Positions 43,477 through 52,643 of a stretch of 64,000 nucleotides of DNA are shown piece after piece. The stretch's first letter is position 1. Every line of letters begins with the position of its first letter. The translations under genes were made by a program, and so were the position numbers. Under the pieces are notes generated by a model. The model was not told the DNA's origin and ran no database searches. It saw only the letters and a list, made by a program, of their open reading frames with translations. This DNA is from Candidatus Latescibacterota bacterium (GTDB lineage Bacteria > JAAXHH01). The DNA lies in the NCBI GenBank assembly GCA_022822725.1, contig JAJEAN010000007.1:998382-1062381 (forward strand), read 5' to 3'.

Positions 43477-46400
43477 ATGTCGACGGAACGGTCCATGCTG
43501 CAAGATGCCCTGCGTAGCGTACTTCGCCGCTGGCGCGCCATGCTGGTCATCCGCGGCGTCTCGGTGATCGCGATCGCCGCGGTCACGCTCTTCCTCATCG
43601 GGGTGACGGCCGTACATTTCCTGGATCCCGGCGGACTGGCCAGGATCCTCTTCCTGGTTGCCGCCGCGGGGATCCTCGGCTGGCTCGTTTTCAGGTTTTT
43701 GCTTGCGCCGCTCCGTCAGACACCCACCGACCTGCAGATCGCCCGTTACATTGAAGAACGGCATCCCGCGCTGAACGACGCCCTGGTCAGCGCCGTGGAA
43801 TACGGCGACGCGCAACTCCGGCGACCGCAGAAGGACCTGATGGACCAGGTGCTGGCGTACGTCGCAGGTTATACCGAACAGATCGAATACAAGAAAATCG
43901 TGGATCGCAGAAGGCACGCCCGTCTCCAGGCTGCCGCGGCCGGCGCCGTCCTGGTCCTGGCCGCCATGATCATGCTGGAACCCGGTTATTTCGGCCGGAC
44001 CGCCCTCCGGCTGGTGTCGTGGACCCAACTGGAACCGGCCTTGCCCGGCGGCATACGAGTGGAACCCGGCGACACGCAGGTAAGACGCGGCGACAGCCTG
44101 ACCGTCACCGCCATCCTGGGCAGCGGTCTTGCCCCGGACCCGAGCCTGTTCGTCCGGTTCGGGCAGGACGGGGACTGGTCGACGCAGGAACTGTACGCGA
44201 CGGATGGCGAACGGACCTTCGACGCCGAGATCCACGGGATCGTCGAGAACGCGCGGTACTACGTCGCCGTGGCCGAGACCCGGTCGGGTGAATTCCGGAT
44301 ATCCGCTGTCGATCCACCCTACGTAGAACGGATCGACGCCGGGTACGAATTCCCGGCCTACATGGAACTCGTCTCGAAGACCGAAGAGGACCGCGGAGAC
44401 ATCACCGCGCCGGTGGGCACGCGAATCGCCCTGCGCATCACGGCGAGTAAACCGGTGGTTTCCGGCGCGATGCGCTTCAGCGACGGCCGGTCCGTTGAAC
44501 TGGAAGTGGCCGGGGAGGACCTCGAAGGATCCTTCGTCGTTCGCGAGGACCTTTCCTACTCGGTCCACCTGGTGGACTCGGACGGTTTCTCGAACGACGA
44601 CCCGGTGGAGTACTACGTCCGGGCGCTGCAGGACCGCGCGCCCCGGGTGGCCATCCTCGAACCGGAGAGAGACACGCAGGTTTCCCCCGTCGATGAGGTC
44701 CTGATCCGCGCCGAGGCCGAGGATGACTTCGGCCTGGCGGCCTTTTCCCTCAACTACGCGGTGAACGGCGGCGACGAAGTCGTCGTGGACCTGGGCGCAT
44801 TGCAGCGTGAATCGAGCGGCACGGTCTGGGAGGGGGAACACGTGGTTTACCTCGAGACCCTCGGGGTCCAGCCGGGTGATTTCGTCGCCTACTACGCGGA
44901 GGCGGGCGACCGCAGGAACGAAGCCGGCACGTCGGCGACGGATATCTACTTTATCGAAATCAAGCCATTCGATGCTACGTACCGCCAGGGCGAGGGCGGT
45001 GGCGGTGGAGGCGGGGGAGGAGCCGGGGACGACGTGATGCAGACGAGACAGCTCTCCCGCAAGCAGAAGGAGATCATCTCGGCGACGTGGCGCGTCAAGC
45101 GGACGCTCGCGGCGGAACCCGGTATCAAGGTGGAAGAGGACCTCGAGGCCATCGCGACGGTTCAGGACGAACTGCGGGGACAGGCGGAAGAAGCACTCAT
45201 GTTCATGCGCTTCATGGTCGGTGTCTCGCAGGAGGCGATGAAAATGGTCGAATCGCTGGAACTGGTGCAGACGCCGATGGCGGCGGCTTCCGAAGCGCTC
45301 CGCTCCGGCGCGGTCGACGAGGCCCTGGCCCACGAACGCGAAGCGCTCATGTACCTCACGAGGCTCGACGCGCAGATGCGGGAGTTCACGGTGACCCAGA
45401 GCCGGGGCAGGTCGGGCAGGACCCCGCTCGACCTGTCGGACACCTCCGAACTCGAGCTGGACGACGAGAGGAACAGGTACGAGGTCCCAGATCAACCGGC
45501 CCTGGAACGCGAGCGGGAGCAGAGCATCGACGAGCATCAGCAGCGCGTCCAGGACCTGGCCCGGCGCCAGCAACGTGTGAATGAGCGGATCCGGCAGCTG
45601 GCGGCCGACGAAGACCGCCAGGAAGCCGAACGCCGGAGGGAACTGGACCGGCTGACCAGGACCCAGCGGGATCTCCGGGCGGAGACGGAGGAGATCGCCC
45701 GGTCGCTTTCCGGTGCAAGGAATCCCTCGGACGGACGCGGCGCACAATCGGGAGCGCAGCGTCCCATGCTGGATCAGGCGGACCGCGACCTGCGCGAGAG
45801 CTCCGAATCGATGGGCGAATCGATCGAACAACTGCGCAGGGACCGGCTCCAGACGGCGGCGGCGGGCGGCGCCGAGGCCGCCCGGCATCTGTCCGACGCA
45901 TCCAGCCAGCTGCAGCGGGCCCAGGGGGCGTCGCTGGAGCGGCTGGCGCGGGAGGCCGTCAAGCAGGCGGACCAGCTGGCCGTCCGGCAGGAACAGCTCG
46001 AAAGGAACGTCAACGCGCTGAAGGAAGAGAGAGAAGGCGGATTCGAGGGCATTCTCAATCGCCTGGACGCGATCGAATCACGGCGCGGCGGGTTGGACGA
46101 GTCATCGAAAGAACGGCGCCTGGACCGGTTCCTGCGCGATCGGATGAGGGGTTTGGAAGAAGCGAAGGAGGAGATCCGTTCGGATCTCGAACGCCTCGAG
46201 CAAGACCTGGAATTCCTCGCCAGGAGTTCGTCCCGGGTGCAGCCCGAGACCGCGGCGGCGGCGGACCGGGCCGTCGAGATGATCGATGAGGAACGGCTGA
46301 GCGAACAGATCGAGCGGTCCAAGCGCCTTTTGAACCGGAATTCCCTGGACCAGGCCGCCCGCACGGAGACGGAGATCTCCGCGACGGTGGACCGGCTCGC

Positions 46401-46902
46401 GGAAATGGTTCGCACCGCGCGGGACAAGTTGATTACCCAGGACATGGACCATCTCGCCAGCACGCAGGATAGCGCGCGGGAGGCCATGTCCGACTGGCAG
46501 GAACTGCAGCGACGGCTCTACCGGTTGAACCGCGGCATTCCCAATGCGGAGACCCTGGATCAGATCTCGAGGGATTACCAGCGTCAACTGCAGCGCCTTC
46601 AGGACCTTTCGGGACAGGTCCCTCAGATGTCCCGGGAGTCGCGGCAGTTGCAGGACGACCTGGACCGGGCCCTTGCCCTGGGTGACGAACCGTGGAAGAT
46701 CGACCGGGGAGCATGGAACGAACTCCACCTGAACATGGCCCGCAGTCTCGTGGATTACTACGATGGCCTGCGCGCGGAAGTCCGGGACATGCGCCGGAGG
46801 GAACGGCTCTATCTCGCCCGGGAAGAGGATGTCCCGCCGGGGTACCGGGACCTGGTAAACGACTACTTCGAGAATCTCTCCAGGAACGGGAACCGCAACT
46901 GA
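43477..46902 (+). CDS. DUF4175-like giant membrane protein with coiled coil
   Basis: A 1141-residue protein. Residues 1-170 hold three hydrophobic segments (for example VIRGVSVIAIAAVTLFLIGV and ILFLVAAAGILGWLVFRFLL); residues 170-510 are beta-rich Ig-like periplasmic domains; a glycine run of about nine residues at 510-520 (GEGGGGGGGGGAGDD) is a hinge; residues 520-1141 are a long charged, mostly helical region with many Glu/Arg/Gln heptad-like runs, suggesting an elongated coiled coil. It fits DUF4175 (TIGR02302-like) proteins that accompany MoxR/BatA genes. The large size and position suggest a scaffold for the complex. Confidence 0.82.
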   Translation: MSTERSMLQDALRSVLRRWRAMLVIRGVSVIAIAAVTLFLIGVTAVHFLDPGGLARILFLVAAAGILGWLVFRFLLAPLRQTPTDLQIARYIEERHPALNDALVSAVEYGDAQLRRPQKDLMDQVLAYVAGYTEQIEYKKIVDRRRHARLQAAAAGAVLVLAAMIMLEPGYFGRTALRLVSWTQLEPALPGGIRVEPGDTQVRRGDSLTVTAILGSGLAPDPSLFVRFGQDGDWSTQELYATDGERTFDAEIHGIVENARYYVAVAETRSGEFRISAVDPPYVERIDAGYEFPAYMELVSKTEEDRGDITAPVGTRIALRITASKPVVSGAMRFSDGRSVELEVAGEDLEGSFVVREDLSYSVHLVDSDGFSNDDPVEYYVRALQDRAPRVAILEPERDTQVSPVDEVLIRAEAEDDFGLAAFSLNYAVNGGDEVVVDLGALQRESSGTVWEGEHVVYLETLGVQPGDFVAYYAEAGDRRNEAGTSATDIYFIEIKPFDATYRQGEGGGGGGGGGAGDDVMQTRQLSRKQKEIISATWRVKRTLAAEPGIKVEEDLEAIATVQDELRGQAEEALMFMRFMVGVSQEAMKMVESLELVQTPMAAASEALRSGAVDEALAHEREALMYLTRLDAQMREFTVTQSRGRSGRTPLDLSDTSELELDDERNRYEVPDQPALEREREQSIDEHQQRVQDLARRQQRVNERIRQLAADEDRQEAERRRELDRLTRTQRDLRAETEEIARSLSGARNPSDGRGAQSGAQRPMLDQADRDLRESSESMGESIEQLRRDRLQTAAAGGAEAARHLSDASSQLQRAQGASLERLAREAVKQADQLAVRQEQLERNVNALKEEREGGFEGILNRLDAIESRRGGLDESSKERRLDRFLRDRMRGLEEAKEEIRSDLERLEQDLEFLARSSSRVQPETAAAADRAVEMIDEERLSEQIERSKRLLNRNSLDQAARTETEISATVDRLAEMVRTARDKLITQDMDHLASTQDSAREAMSDWQELQRRLYRLNRGIPNAETLDQISRDYQRQLQRLQDLSGQVPQMSRESRQLQDDLDRALALGDEPWKIDRGAWNELHLNMARSLVDYYDGLRAEVRDMRRRERLYLAREEDVPPGYRDLVNDYFENLSRNGNRN

Positions 46903-46921
46903 AGGCCCGCAACTGAAGGCC
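46894..46921. repeat. 14-bp tandem duplication containing the DUF4175 stop codon
   Basis: cgcaactgaaggcc occurs at 46894-46907 and 46908-46921, so the stop TGA (46900-46902) is duplicated in the second copy. Confidence 0.85.
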
Positions 46922-46969
46922 CGGACGGCGGACCCCGCTCCCGGTGACTTTCGACCCTTTCGCGACAAC

Positions 46970-47926
46970 ATGCCCACCGCGTTGATCAGCCACCCCGACT
47001 TCCTCCTGCACGATACCGGTCCCTTTCATCCCGAACGGCCGGACCGCATGACCTCCGTGCTCACCCACCTCGGGGTGTCCGGCGACGTTCCCGACGGCGC
47101 CCAGCAGGCCGGCCTGCTGTGTCTCTCGCCCGCGCCGGCCGATGAGGCGCGGATCAAGGCCGTCCACGACGGGGCGTATGTCGATGCGGTGGCGGACTGG
47201 TGTGGGATGGGATACCGGAATCTGCCCACCGGAGACACCACTGTTTCCTCCTCGTCCGAGACTGTGGCCCGGCTGGCCGCCGGCGCGGCCATGCGGGCGG
47301 TCGACGCGGTGTTGACCGGGGAAGCGGACCGTGTATTCTGCGTCGCCCGGCCTCCCGGGCACCATGCCGAATCGGACCGGGGAATGGGCTTCTGTATCTA
47401 CAACAATGCCGCCGTAGCAGCCCGTTACGCCCGTTCGCGGTTCGGGTTGGAACGGGTGGCCGTACTGGACTGGGACGTCCATCACGGTAACGGGACCCAG
47501 GAGATTTTCGAGGAAGACCCGTCCGTGTACTATTTCAGCGTTCACCAGTCGCCCCTTTATCCCTTTACCGGCTCGGAATCGGAAAAGGGGACGGGCGAAG
47601 GGGCGGGTTACACGATGAACGTCCCGGTCTCCGCGGGATCCGGCGACGAGGTTTTCGTCGATGTACTGCGCGGAAAGATCCTGCCGGCCATGAAGGCCTA
47701 CCGGCCGGACCTTCTCATCCTTTCGGCGGGGTTCGACGCCCACATGGACGATCCGCTTTCGGGTACCCTGGTCACGGACGCGGGTTTCCAGGCCATGACC
47801 GGCCTGGTGCTGGACTTCGCGGAAGACACGTGCGGGGGACGCCTGGTTTCCGTCCTGGAAGGCGGCTATGACCTCGAAGCCCTCGGCCGGTGCGTCGCGG
47901 ACCACGTAAGCATGATGAACGCCTGA
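46970..47926 (+). CDS. histone-deacetylase-fold (acetoin utilization/acetylpolyamine amidohydrolase) protein
   Basis: A 318-residue arginase-deacetylase-fold protein with the zinc site residues: RPPGHHAESDRGMGFCIYNN (H131/H132), LDWDVHHGNGTQ (D169, H171), and the third ligand in SAGFDAHMDDPLS. It deacetylates an amine such as an acetylated lysine or polyamine; bacterial substrates are usually small molecules or protein lysines. It follows the DUF4175 gene by 67 bp, with an aldo/keto reductase after it. Confidence 0.93.
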   Translation: MPTALISHPDFLLHDTGPFHPERPDRMTSVLTHLGVSGDVPDGAQQAGLLCLSPAPADEARIKAVHDGAYVDAVADWCGMGYRNLPTGDTTVSSSSETVARLAAGAAMRAVDAVLTGEADRVFCVARPPGHHAESDRGMGFCIYNNAAVAARYARSRFGLERVAVLDWDVHHGNGTQEIFEEDPSVYYFSVHQSPLYPFTGSESEKGTGEGAGYTMNVPVSAGSGDEVFVDVLRGKILPAMKAYRPDLLILSAGFDAHMDDPLSGTLVTDAGFQAMTGLVLDFAEDTCGGRLVSVLEGGYDLEALGRCVADHVSMMNA

Positions 47927-47947
47927 AAAACGGATGGAGGTCGTTCA

Positions 47948-48901
47948 GTGCTATACAGAAACCTGGGCCAAACCCGTTTGCGTGTTTCCGAAGTCTCCCT
48001 CGGCACGGTCGAACTGGGCATGGAGTACGGCCTGAAGGCGGACGGCGAACCCGGCGTGCCCATGGAGTCCGACGCCCGGATCCTGCTCAACCGGGCGATC
48101 GATTCGGGCGTGAACTTCATCGACACCGCGGCCTTGTACGGAAACAGCGAGGAGGTCATTGGCCGGGCGCTCGGGAGCCGGCGTTCCGAATACGTCCTCG
48201 CCACCAAGTGCGTGCACCGGCTGGAAGAAGGACTGGACTACGCCGAATCGAGACGGAGCATCGCCGCATCCATTGACAGGAGCCTGTCCAGGCTCCGGAC
48301 AGACCACATCGACCTGCTGCAGATTCACGGCCGGGACCTGCTCGAGCTGGAACTTCGAATGATCCTGGACGGCGAGGTGATGGAAGAGCTCGAACGGGCC
48401 CGGGAAGTGGGCAAGATCCGTTTTGCGGGTTATTCGTCCTACAGCGAGGAGGCGGCGCTTGCGGCCATCGAGGATGGGCGCTGGGATACCCTGCAGATAC
48501 CCTGCAACATCCTGGACCGACGTTACCTGGAACGCGTCATTCCCGAGGCACGTCGGCACGGCGTGGGGGTCATCGTGCGGTCCGCGCTGCTGAAAGGCGC
48601 GCTGACAGAGAAGAGCAGGTTCATGCCCGAACGGCTGAAGCCCCTCGTCGCGCACATCGACCGGCTGGTCGAGATCCAGTCCGCCACACGTTACAGCCTG
48701 CCCGAACTGGCCCTGCGTTTCGTCCTGTCGGTCCCGGACATCTCCACCGTGATCGTCGGCGCCGATCGGATCGCATACCTGGATGAGGCCGTCTCCGTGT
48801 CGGACGGCCTGGGTCTGAGCGAGGAAGTACTACTGGCGCTGGAAGATATGGCGCTGGAAGATCCCTGCCTGATCAATCCCGGGAACTGGGGCATTCCCTG
48901 A
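47948..48901 (+). CDS. aldo/keto reductase
   Basis: A 317-residue NADPH-type aldo/keto reductase starting with GTG at 47948, preceded by ggatggaggtcgttca. It opens YRNLGQTRLRVSEVSLGTVE; FIDTAALYGNSEEVIGRAL holds the Asp/Tyr pair, LATKCVH the Lys and LLQIHGRD the His. The C-terminal cofactor region is PDISTVIVGADRIAYLDEA. It is convergent with lexA (10-bp gap). Substrate unknown. Confidence 0.93.
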   Translation: MLYRNLGQTRLRVSEVSLGTVELGMEYGLKADGEPGVPMESDARILLNRAIDSGVNFIDTAALYGNSEEVIGRALGSRRSEYVLATKCVHRLEEGLDYAESRRSIAASIDRSLSRLRTDHIDLLQIHGRDLLELELRMILDGEVMEELERAREVGKIRFAGYSSYSEEAALAAIEDGRWDTLQIPCNILDRRYLERVIPEARRHGVGVIVRSALLKGALTEKSRFMPERLKPLVAHIDRLVEIQSATRYSLPELALRFVLSVPDISTVIVGADRIAYLDEAVSVSDGLGLSEEVLLALEDMALEDPCLINPGNWGIP

Positions 48902-48911
48902 ACGCCGCCAC

Positions 48912-49529
48912 TCAATCCATTCTGCGGTATACCCCAACTACCTTGCCAAGGATGGACACCTCATCGGCGATGATGGGTTCCATGGTCGGATGGGCGGGCA
49001 CGAGTTCGAAGCGGTCGTTGCGCCTGTAGAATCGCTTGACCGTGGCCTCGTCGTCCAGCAGCGCGACGACCGTTTCGCCCGTTTCGGCCACGGGCTGTTC
49101 ACGGACCAGGACATAGTCCCCGTCCATGATGCCGTCTTCGATCATGCTGTCCCCGTGTACCTCGAGGGCGAAGACATTCCCGTCCTGCTTCACCATGCCC
49201 GTAGGAAATGACATGTATTCCTCGACGTTCTGTTCGGCTAGAATCGGCAGTCCCGCGGCTACACGGCCGAGGACGGGGACCCGGACGACGTCGCCGGCGC
49301 CCTGCGAAGAGGCATCCCTGGAACCCACGATTTCTATCGCGCGGGGTTTCATGGGATCGCGGCGTATATAGCCTTTTTTCTCTATCGCCCGAAGGTGGTC
49401 GTAAGCCGCGCGGGTACTGATACCGAATTGTTGGGCGATCTCCCTGACGCTGGGTGGATACCCGATCCGGCCGACCTTTTTGCGTATGTAATCGTATACG
49501 TTCTGCTGCTTGGCCGTTAACGCTTTCAT
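48912..49529 (-). CDS. lexA: LexA SOS repressor
   Basis: A 205-residue LexA. The N-terminal winged helix is MKALTAKQQNVYDYIRKKVG with GYPPSVREIAQQFGISTRAA; the self-cleavage site is Ala92-Gly93 in VLGRVAAGLP, with catalytic Ser128 (VHGDSMIEDG) and Lys165 (DEATVKRFYRR). It represses DNA-repair genes and is inactivated when RecA filaments trigger self-cleavage. Its own promoter at 49595-49623 contains an inverted repeat that may be its operator. Confidence 0.97.
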   Translation of the reverse strand: MKALTAKQQNVYDYIRKKVGRIGYPPSVREIAQQFGISTRAAYDHLRAIEKKGYIRRDPMKPRAIEIVGSRDASSQGAGDVVRVPVLGRVAAGLPILAEQNVEEYMSFPTGMVKQDGNVFALEVHGDSMIEDGIMDGDYVLVREQPVAETGETVVALLDDEATVKRFYRRNDRFELVPAHPTMEPIIADEVSILGKVVGVYRRMD

Positions 49530-49594
49530 AAGGATGAACTCCCGGGGATCTTCATGCGCGAGGTTTTGTGCTTCGTGAGGGCCTGTGACGGCAA

Positions 49595-49623
49595 ATTATA
49601 CACAACATACGGTTAGTCGTCAA
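49595..49623 (-). promoter_or_regulatory. lexA promoter with a possible LexA operator
   Basis: Minus strand: TTGACG (49618-49623), 17-bp spacer, TATAAT (49595-49600), 66 bp before the lexA ATG; a strong promoter. Inside the spacer the sequence aacatacggtt (49604-49614 on the plus strand) is an imperfect inverted repeat AAC-n5-GTT. Its position suits an autoregulatory operator, but it differs from the Gram-positive (GAAC-n4-GTTC) and proteobacterial (CTGT-n8-ACAG) boxes, so the operator call is speculative. Confidence 0.72.
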
Positions 49624-49710
49624 GAAAAAAAGAATTGCCGTCGTGGACCTGTCGTGATTCCTCGAAAGGAAGATTACCCGGGATGATGCAAAAATTCATG
49701 TGCACAGGTT

Positions 49711-49739
49711 GCCGGCCGGCGTATATATTGATTCGACCG
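49711..49739 (+). promoter_or_regulatory. possible promoter for the GerW-family gene
   Basis: TGCACA (49711-49716), 17-bp spacer, TATATT (49734-49739), about 29 bp upstream of the ATG at 49768. The -10 is good and the -35 moderate. Confidence 0.45.
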
Positions 49740-49767
49740 ATCACGGCCCGATGAACCGGAGACCGCC

Positions 49768-50115
49768 ATGCCCGTCAATGAGATGATACAGACCATGCTG
49801 GAGGAACTGCGCCAGATCGCAGATACCGAGGTGCACGTGGGCAAGCCGATGCAGATCGGCGATGCCTGGGTGGTTCCGGTATCCAGACTGTCCCTGGGGT
49901 TCGGCGCCGGGGGATTCGGCGGCGAGGCCGATCAGAAGAGGGGGGCCGGCGGTGGCGTATCGGTCGAACCCGTCGCCTTCCTGGTCATCCAGCAGGACCG
50001 CGCGCAACTGCTGCACATGGATTCTCCCAGCAGTCCCATGGGGAAATTGCTGGACATCATGCCGGACGTCATCGAAGAATTGAAACGGTATACCCGCAAA
50101 GACGGCGATCAGTAG
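49768..50115 (+). CDS. GerW (YtfJ)-family protein
   Basis: A 115-residue GerW-family protein: EMIQTMLEELRQIADTEVHV then GKPMQIGDAWVVPVSRLSLGFGAG and a glycine-rich loop (GGEADQKRGAGGGVSVEPVA), then MGKLLDIMPDVIEELKRYT. In Bacillus the family has a role in spores, but it is widespread in non-sporeformers, where its job is unknown. No other sporulation gene is in the window. Its 3' end overlaps the facing OPT gene by 7 bp. Confidence 0.88.
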   Translation: MPVNEMIQTMLEELRQIADTEVHVGKPMQIGDAWVVPVSRLSLGFGAGGFGGEADQKRGAGGGVSVEPVAFLVIQQDRAQLLHMDSPSSPMGKLLDIMPDVIEELKRYTRKDGDQ

Positions 50116-52103
50116 ACCAGGGGCGCCACGGTCTTGGATATCAGCGCCACGGCTACCGTGGCCATGCCCACCAGCCCCGTACCGCAGGCGTAGCCGGCCG
50201 CCAGGACCGGCGTGTACCGCATCCATTTCTGCCTGCCGAATTTCCGCTCCATGTAATACCTGCCCAGCAACGCACCCAGGAACTGCGGGATGAAGGCGTG
50301 GGGCACCGTGCCCACGCTGGCGATCATGCCGAAGATCAGCATGACGGGAAGGTTCAAGGCCGCCAGTACGGCGTAGGCCAATACGCCGAAGGCCGCGCCG
50401 CCTATCATGTACGGGACCTTCAACGCCTCGATCAGGTAGCTTGATTCGAACCCCGATCCTGCTGTGCTGGAGTACCACAGCGCCTGCATGGTGGCCTGCT
50501 GCTGCCAGAACTTCTGCGCGTAAGGATAGGCCTGCGACGGTATCGGCGCGAGACCCCAGACGAAGTGCCAGAAAAGCAGGCTGCAGACGAGCAGGACCGG
50601 GATCATGACCAGTTCAGCCTTCAGCACGCTCGTGAACCGGGTGCCGGTCAGTTCGACCTCGCGAAAGGCCTGGGCCTGCCCGCCGTAGTTGAAAATGGGT
50701 ATGGGCGCGAACCAGATGTCCACCCCCTTGTAGCCGCTGAGAATAAACGTGGCCTCTTTGATGAGCGGAAACTGCAGATCGGCGCCCGTAATGGCGCGCA
50801 GACGGGCGCTGGCGTACGAGCTGAGCGGGGTATAGAAGAATCCGTAGAACACGAAAAACAGGATGGGGAAACCGGGCACCAGGCGCCAGCTCAGGACGAC
50901 GTAGCCGACCGTCAGGAGCAGGAAGGCGCCGAAAATCAGGGACATGGGAAAGTCCCCTCTGCCGGGTGGCGTGGAATGCCTGGCGGGTGAGGCGCCGTCC
51001 GAACTTCCGCGCCTCGCTGCGGCCGACCGTTTCCTGAGTCCGGAAAGGATGCTCCAACCTCCGATCAGGGCGACGGCGAATCCCGTGCCGATGCGTACGC
51101 TCATCCAGAAATCGATATCGTTGACGAGCGTGGTCTGGATGGCGTCCATGCCCGGCGACCAGGTGCTCAGGATACCGAAGTCGTAGAGGAGCGGGTTGAC
51201 GACCACGGTAAGCAGCGCGCCGGCGGCGGAACCGACCACGATCCAGAAGGGGAGCACGAACCCCGTCAATACCGGCCCCAGTCCCAGCTCAACCGCCATG
51301 GCCGCGGCGGGCAGGATGTTCTCCGTATTGCGCGTCAGGTCGGCGAAGGGTATGGGAATCAGCGTGATCGGCTCTGCCAGCAACGCACCCGTGACGGCCG
51401 GTATGCCGATGTAGAACGCGCCGAAGACGAGTCCCAGCATGGCCCCGATGCTGAAGGCGCGCCAGCGCCATGATTCCTGTCCCGCGGAACTCTCCGCCAG
51501 GGCCGTGGCGCCTTCCGCCTGGATCGGGGCCAGGGGGAAGGGCAACCGTTCCACGTCGGCCGTAACGCGGAAGAGACCGTAACCAAGCGTGAAGGCGCTC
51601 GCCCTGTTGAAGATGTGGAGGACGGCAATGAGCAGGATCGGCACCAGCCATTCCCCGTGCAGCAGCGTGCGCAGAACGATGGCGTCGGAATCCGCGCCGG
51701 GAGAGATCCAGGAGGGAATCTGGTCGTCGATGCCGAAGGCCCGGGCGCCGGGGGACTGGACGAAGTACTGGTACCAGATGAGCTGGGCGAAGGGGCCGCC
51801 GGACAGCGCCAGTCCCACGCCGGCGGTGAGGCTGGCCGCCACGTAGTACAGCATGTAGATTTCCTGGCGGCTGAGCGTGGTGAAGGACCGGCGCGCGACT
51901 TCGATGAACAGGATGATCGTGGTCCATTCCGCCGCGGGTCCGAGGCTCTGCCCGGCGATCAGGTTCAGATAGATCGAACCCGGGATCATGAACAGCCCAA
52001 GAAAGACGATCCCGATGACCGTCTTTACATTGAACCCCTCTTCATAGACCTGGGGATGGTCGGAAAAGGCGGAGGCTGACAGGTCGTCCTTGACGAGGGT
52101 CAT
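50109..52103 (-). CDS. OPT-family oligopeptide/siderophore-type transporter
   Basis: A 664-residue polytopic inner-membrane protein with about 14 hydrophobic segments. It opens VYEEGFNVKTVIGIVFLGLF; further in are LPFPLAPIQAEGATALAES, a pattern found in OPT transporters, and GCGTGLVGMATVAVALIS-like text near the end (ACGTGLVGM). A cytoplasmic insert rich in Arg/Ser/Gly (residues about 355-385) lies between the halves. It probably imports peptides or peptide-like metal chelates by proton symport. A small lipoprotein gene precedes it by 21 bp. Confidence 0.88.
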   Translation of the reverse strand: MTLVKDDLSASAFSDHPQVYEEGFNVKTVIGIVFLGLFMIPGSIYLNLIAGQSLGPAAEWTTIILFIEVARRSFTTLSRQEIYMLYYVAASLTAGVGLALSGGPFAQLIWYQYFVQSPGARAFGIDDQIPSWISPGADSDAIVLRTLLHGEWLVPILLIAVLHIFNRASAFTLGYGLFRVTADVERLPFPLAPIQAEGATALAESSAGQESWRWRAFSIGAMLGLVFGAFYIGIPAVTGALLAEPITLIPIPFADLTRNTENILPAAAMAVELGLGPVLTGFVLPFWIVVGSAAGALLTVVVNPLLYDFGILSTWSPGMDAIQTTLVNDIDFWMSVRIGTGFAVALIGGWSILSGLRKRSAAARRGSSDGASPARHSTPPGRGDFPMSLIFGAFLLLTVGYVVLSWRLVPGFPILFFVFYGFFYTPLSSYASARLRAITGADLQFPLIKEATFILSGYKGVDIWFAPIPIFNYGGQAQAFREVELTGTRFTSVLKAELVMIPVLLVCSLLFWHFVWGLAPIPSQAYPYAQKFWQQQATMQALWYSSTAGSGFESSYLIEALKVPYMIGGAAFGVLAYAVLAALNLPVMLIFGMIASVGTVPHAFIPQFLGALLGRYYMERKFGRQKWMRYTPVLAAGYACGTGLVGMATVAVALISKTVAPLVY

Positions 52104-52124
52104 GCCCTGGCTCTTTCGGTGGCG

Positions 52125-52643
52125 TTATGGATCCGCGGAAGCCTCGACGGCGGGCAGCTTGAGCCAGACGTCCGTGACGCTGAAAAACCTTCCCGAGACG
52201 TGGCGGACGTCCTCTGAGTCGCGGACCAGCCTCAGGCCGTCGAAACTGAAACGGTCCTCGTACTGCTGATTGTCATCGGTCACGAAGTAGAACACATTGT
52301 CCAGCACACTCCAGCGTCCGTTCTGGATATTGACCGTTGTGGAATCCAATACGACGGTCGTATCGACCTGGCCGTAGCGGCCGTCAGTGCTGAGACGGAG
52401 GCGTCCGCGTACCTGGGGGGGAACCAGCAGGATCCGTTCGTCTATGCTGCCGGAATCGGTCTGGGTGGTGGTGTTGACCGTGCGGCTTTCGAGCTCGTAA
52501 TCACCGACCAGGGGCCGGGCGACATTGCCCGGGCCGATGGCATCCTCGCCGCATCCGGCAATCAAAGCGCTGAGGAGCACGCCGCAGGACACGCCGCAGG
52601 ACAGGATCTGTTTGAACAAGGCTTTCTCCGGCGGGTTGGCCAT
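52125..52643 (-). CDS. small lipoprotein of unknown function
   Basis: A 172-residue protein that I cannot assign to a family. Its N-terminus is a lipoprotein signal: positively charged start, hydrophobic core with a duplicated SCGV, and lipobox LIAGC (Cys32 by my count), followed by GEDAIGPGN. The mature part is beta-rich, with repeated short strands (GDYELESRTV, GRLRLSTDGRYG, GRWSVLDNVFYFVTDD), resembling lipocalin-like or META-type barrels. It shares the strand, and probably the transcript, with the OPT transporter downstream, so it may assist uptake. Promoter at 52739-52767. Confidence 0.72.
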   Translation of the reverse strand: MANPPEKALFKQILSCGVSCGVLLSALIAGCGEDAIGPGNVARPLVGDYELESRTVNTTTQTDSGSIDERILLVPPQVRGRLRLSTDGRYGQVDTTVVLDSTTVNIQNGRWSVLDNVFYFVTDDNQQYEDRFSFDGLRLVRDSEDVRHVSGRFFSVTDVWLKLPAVEASADP

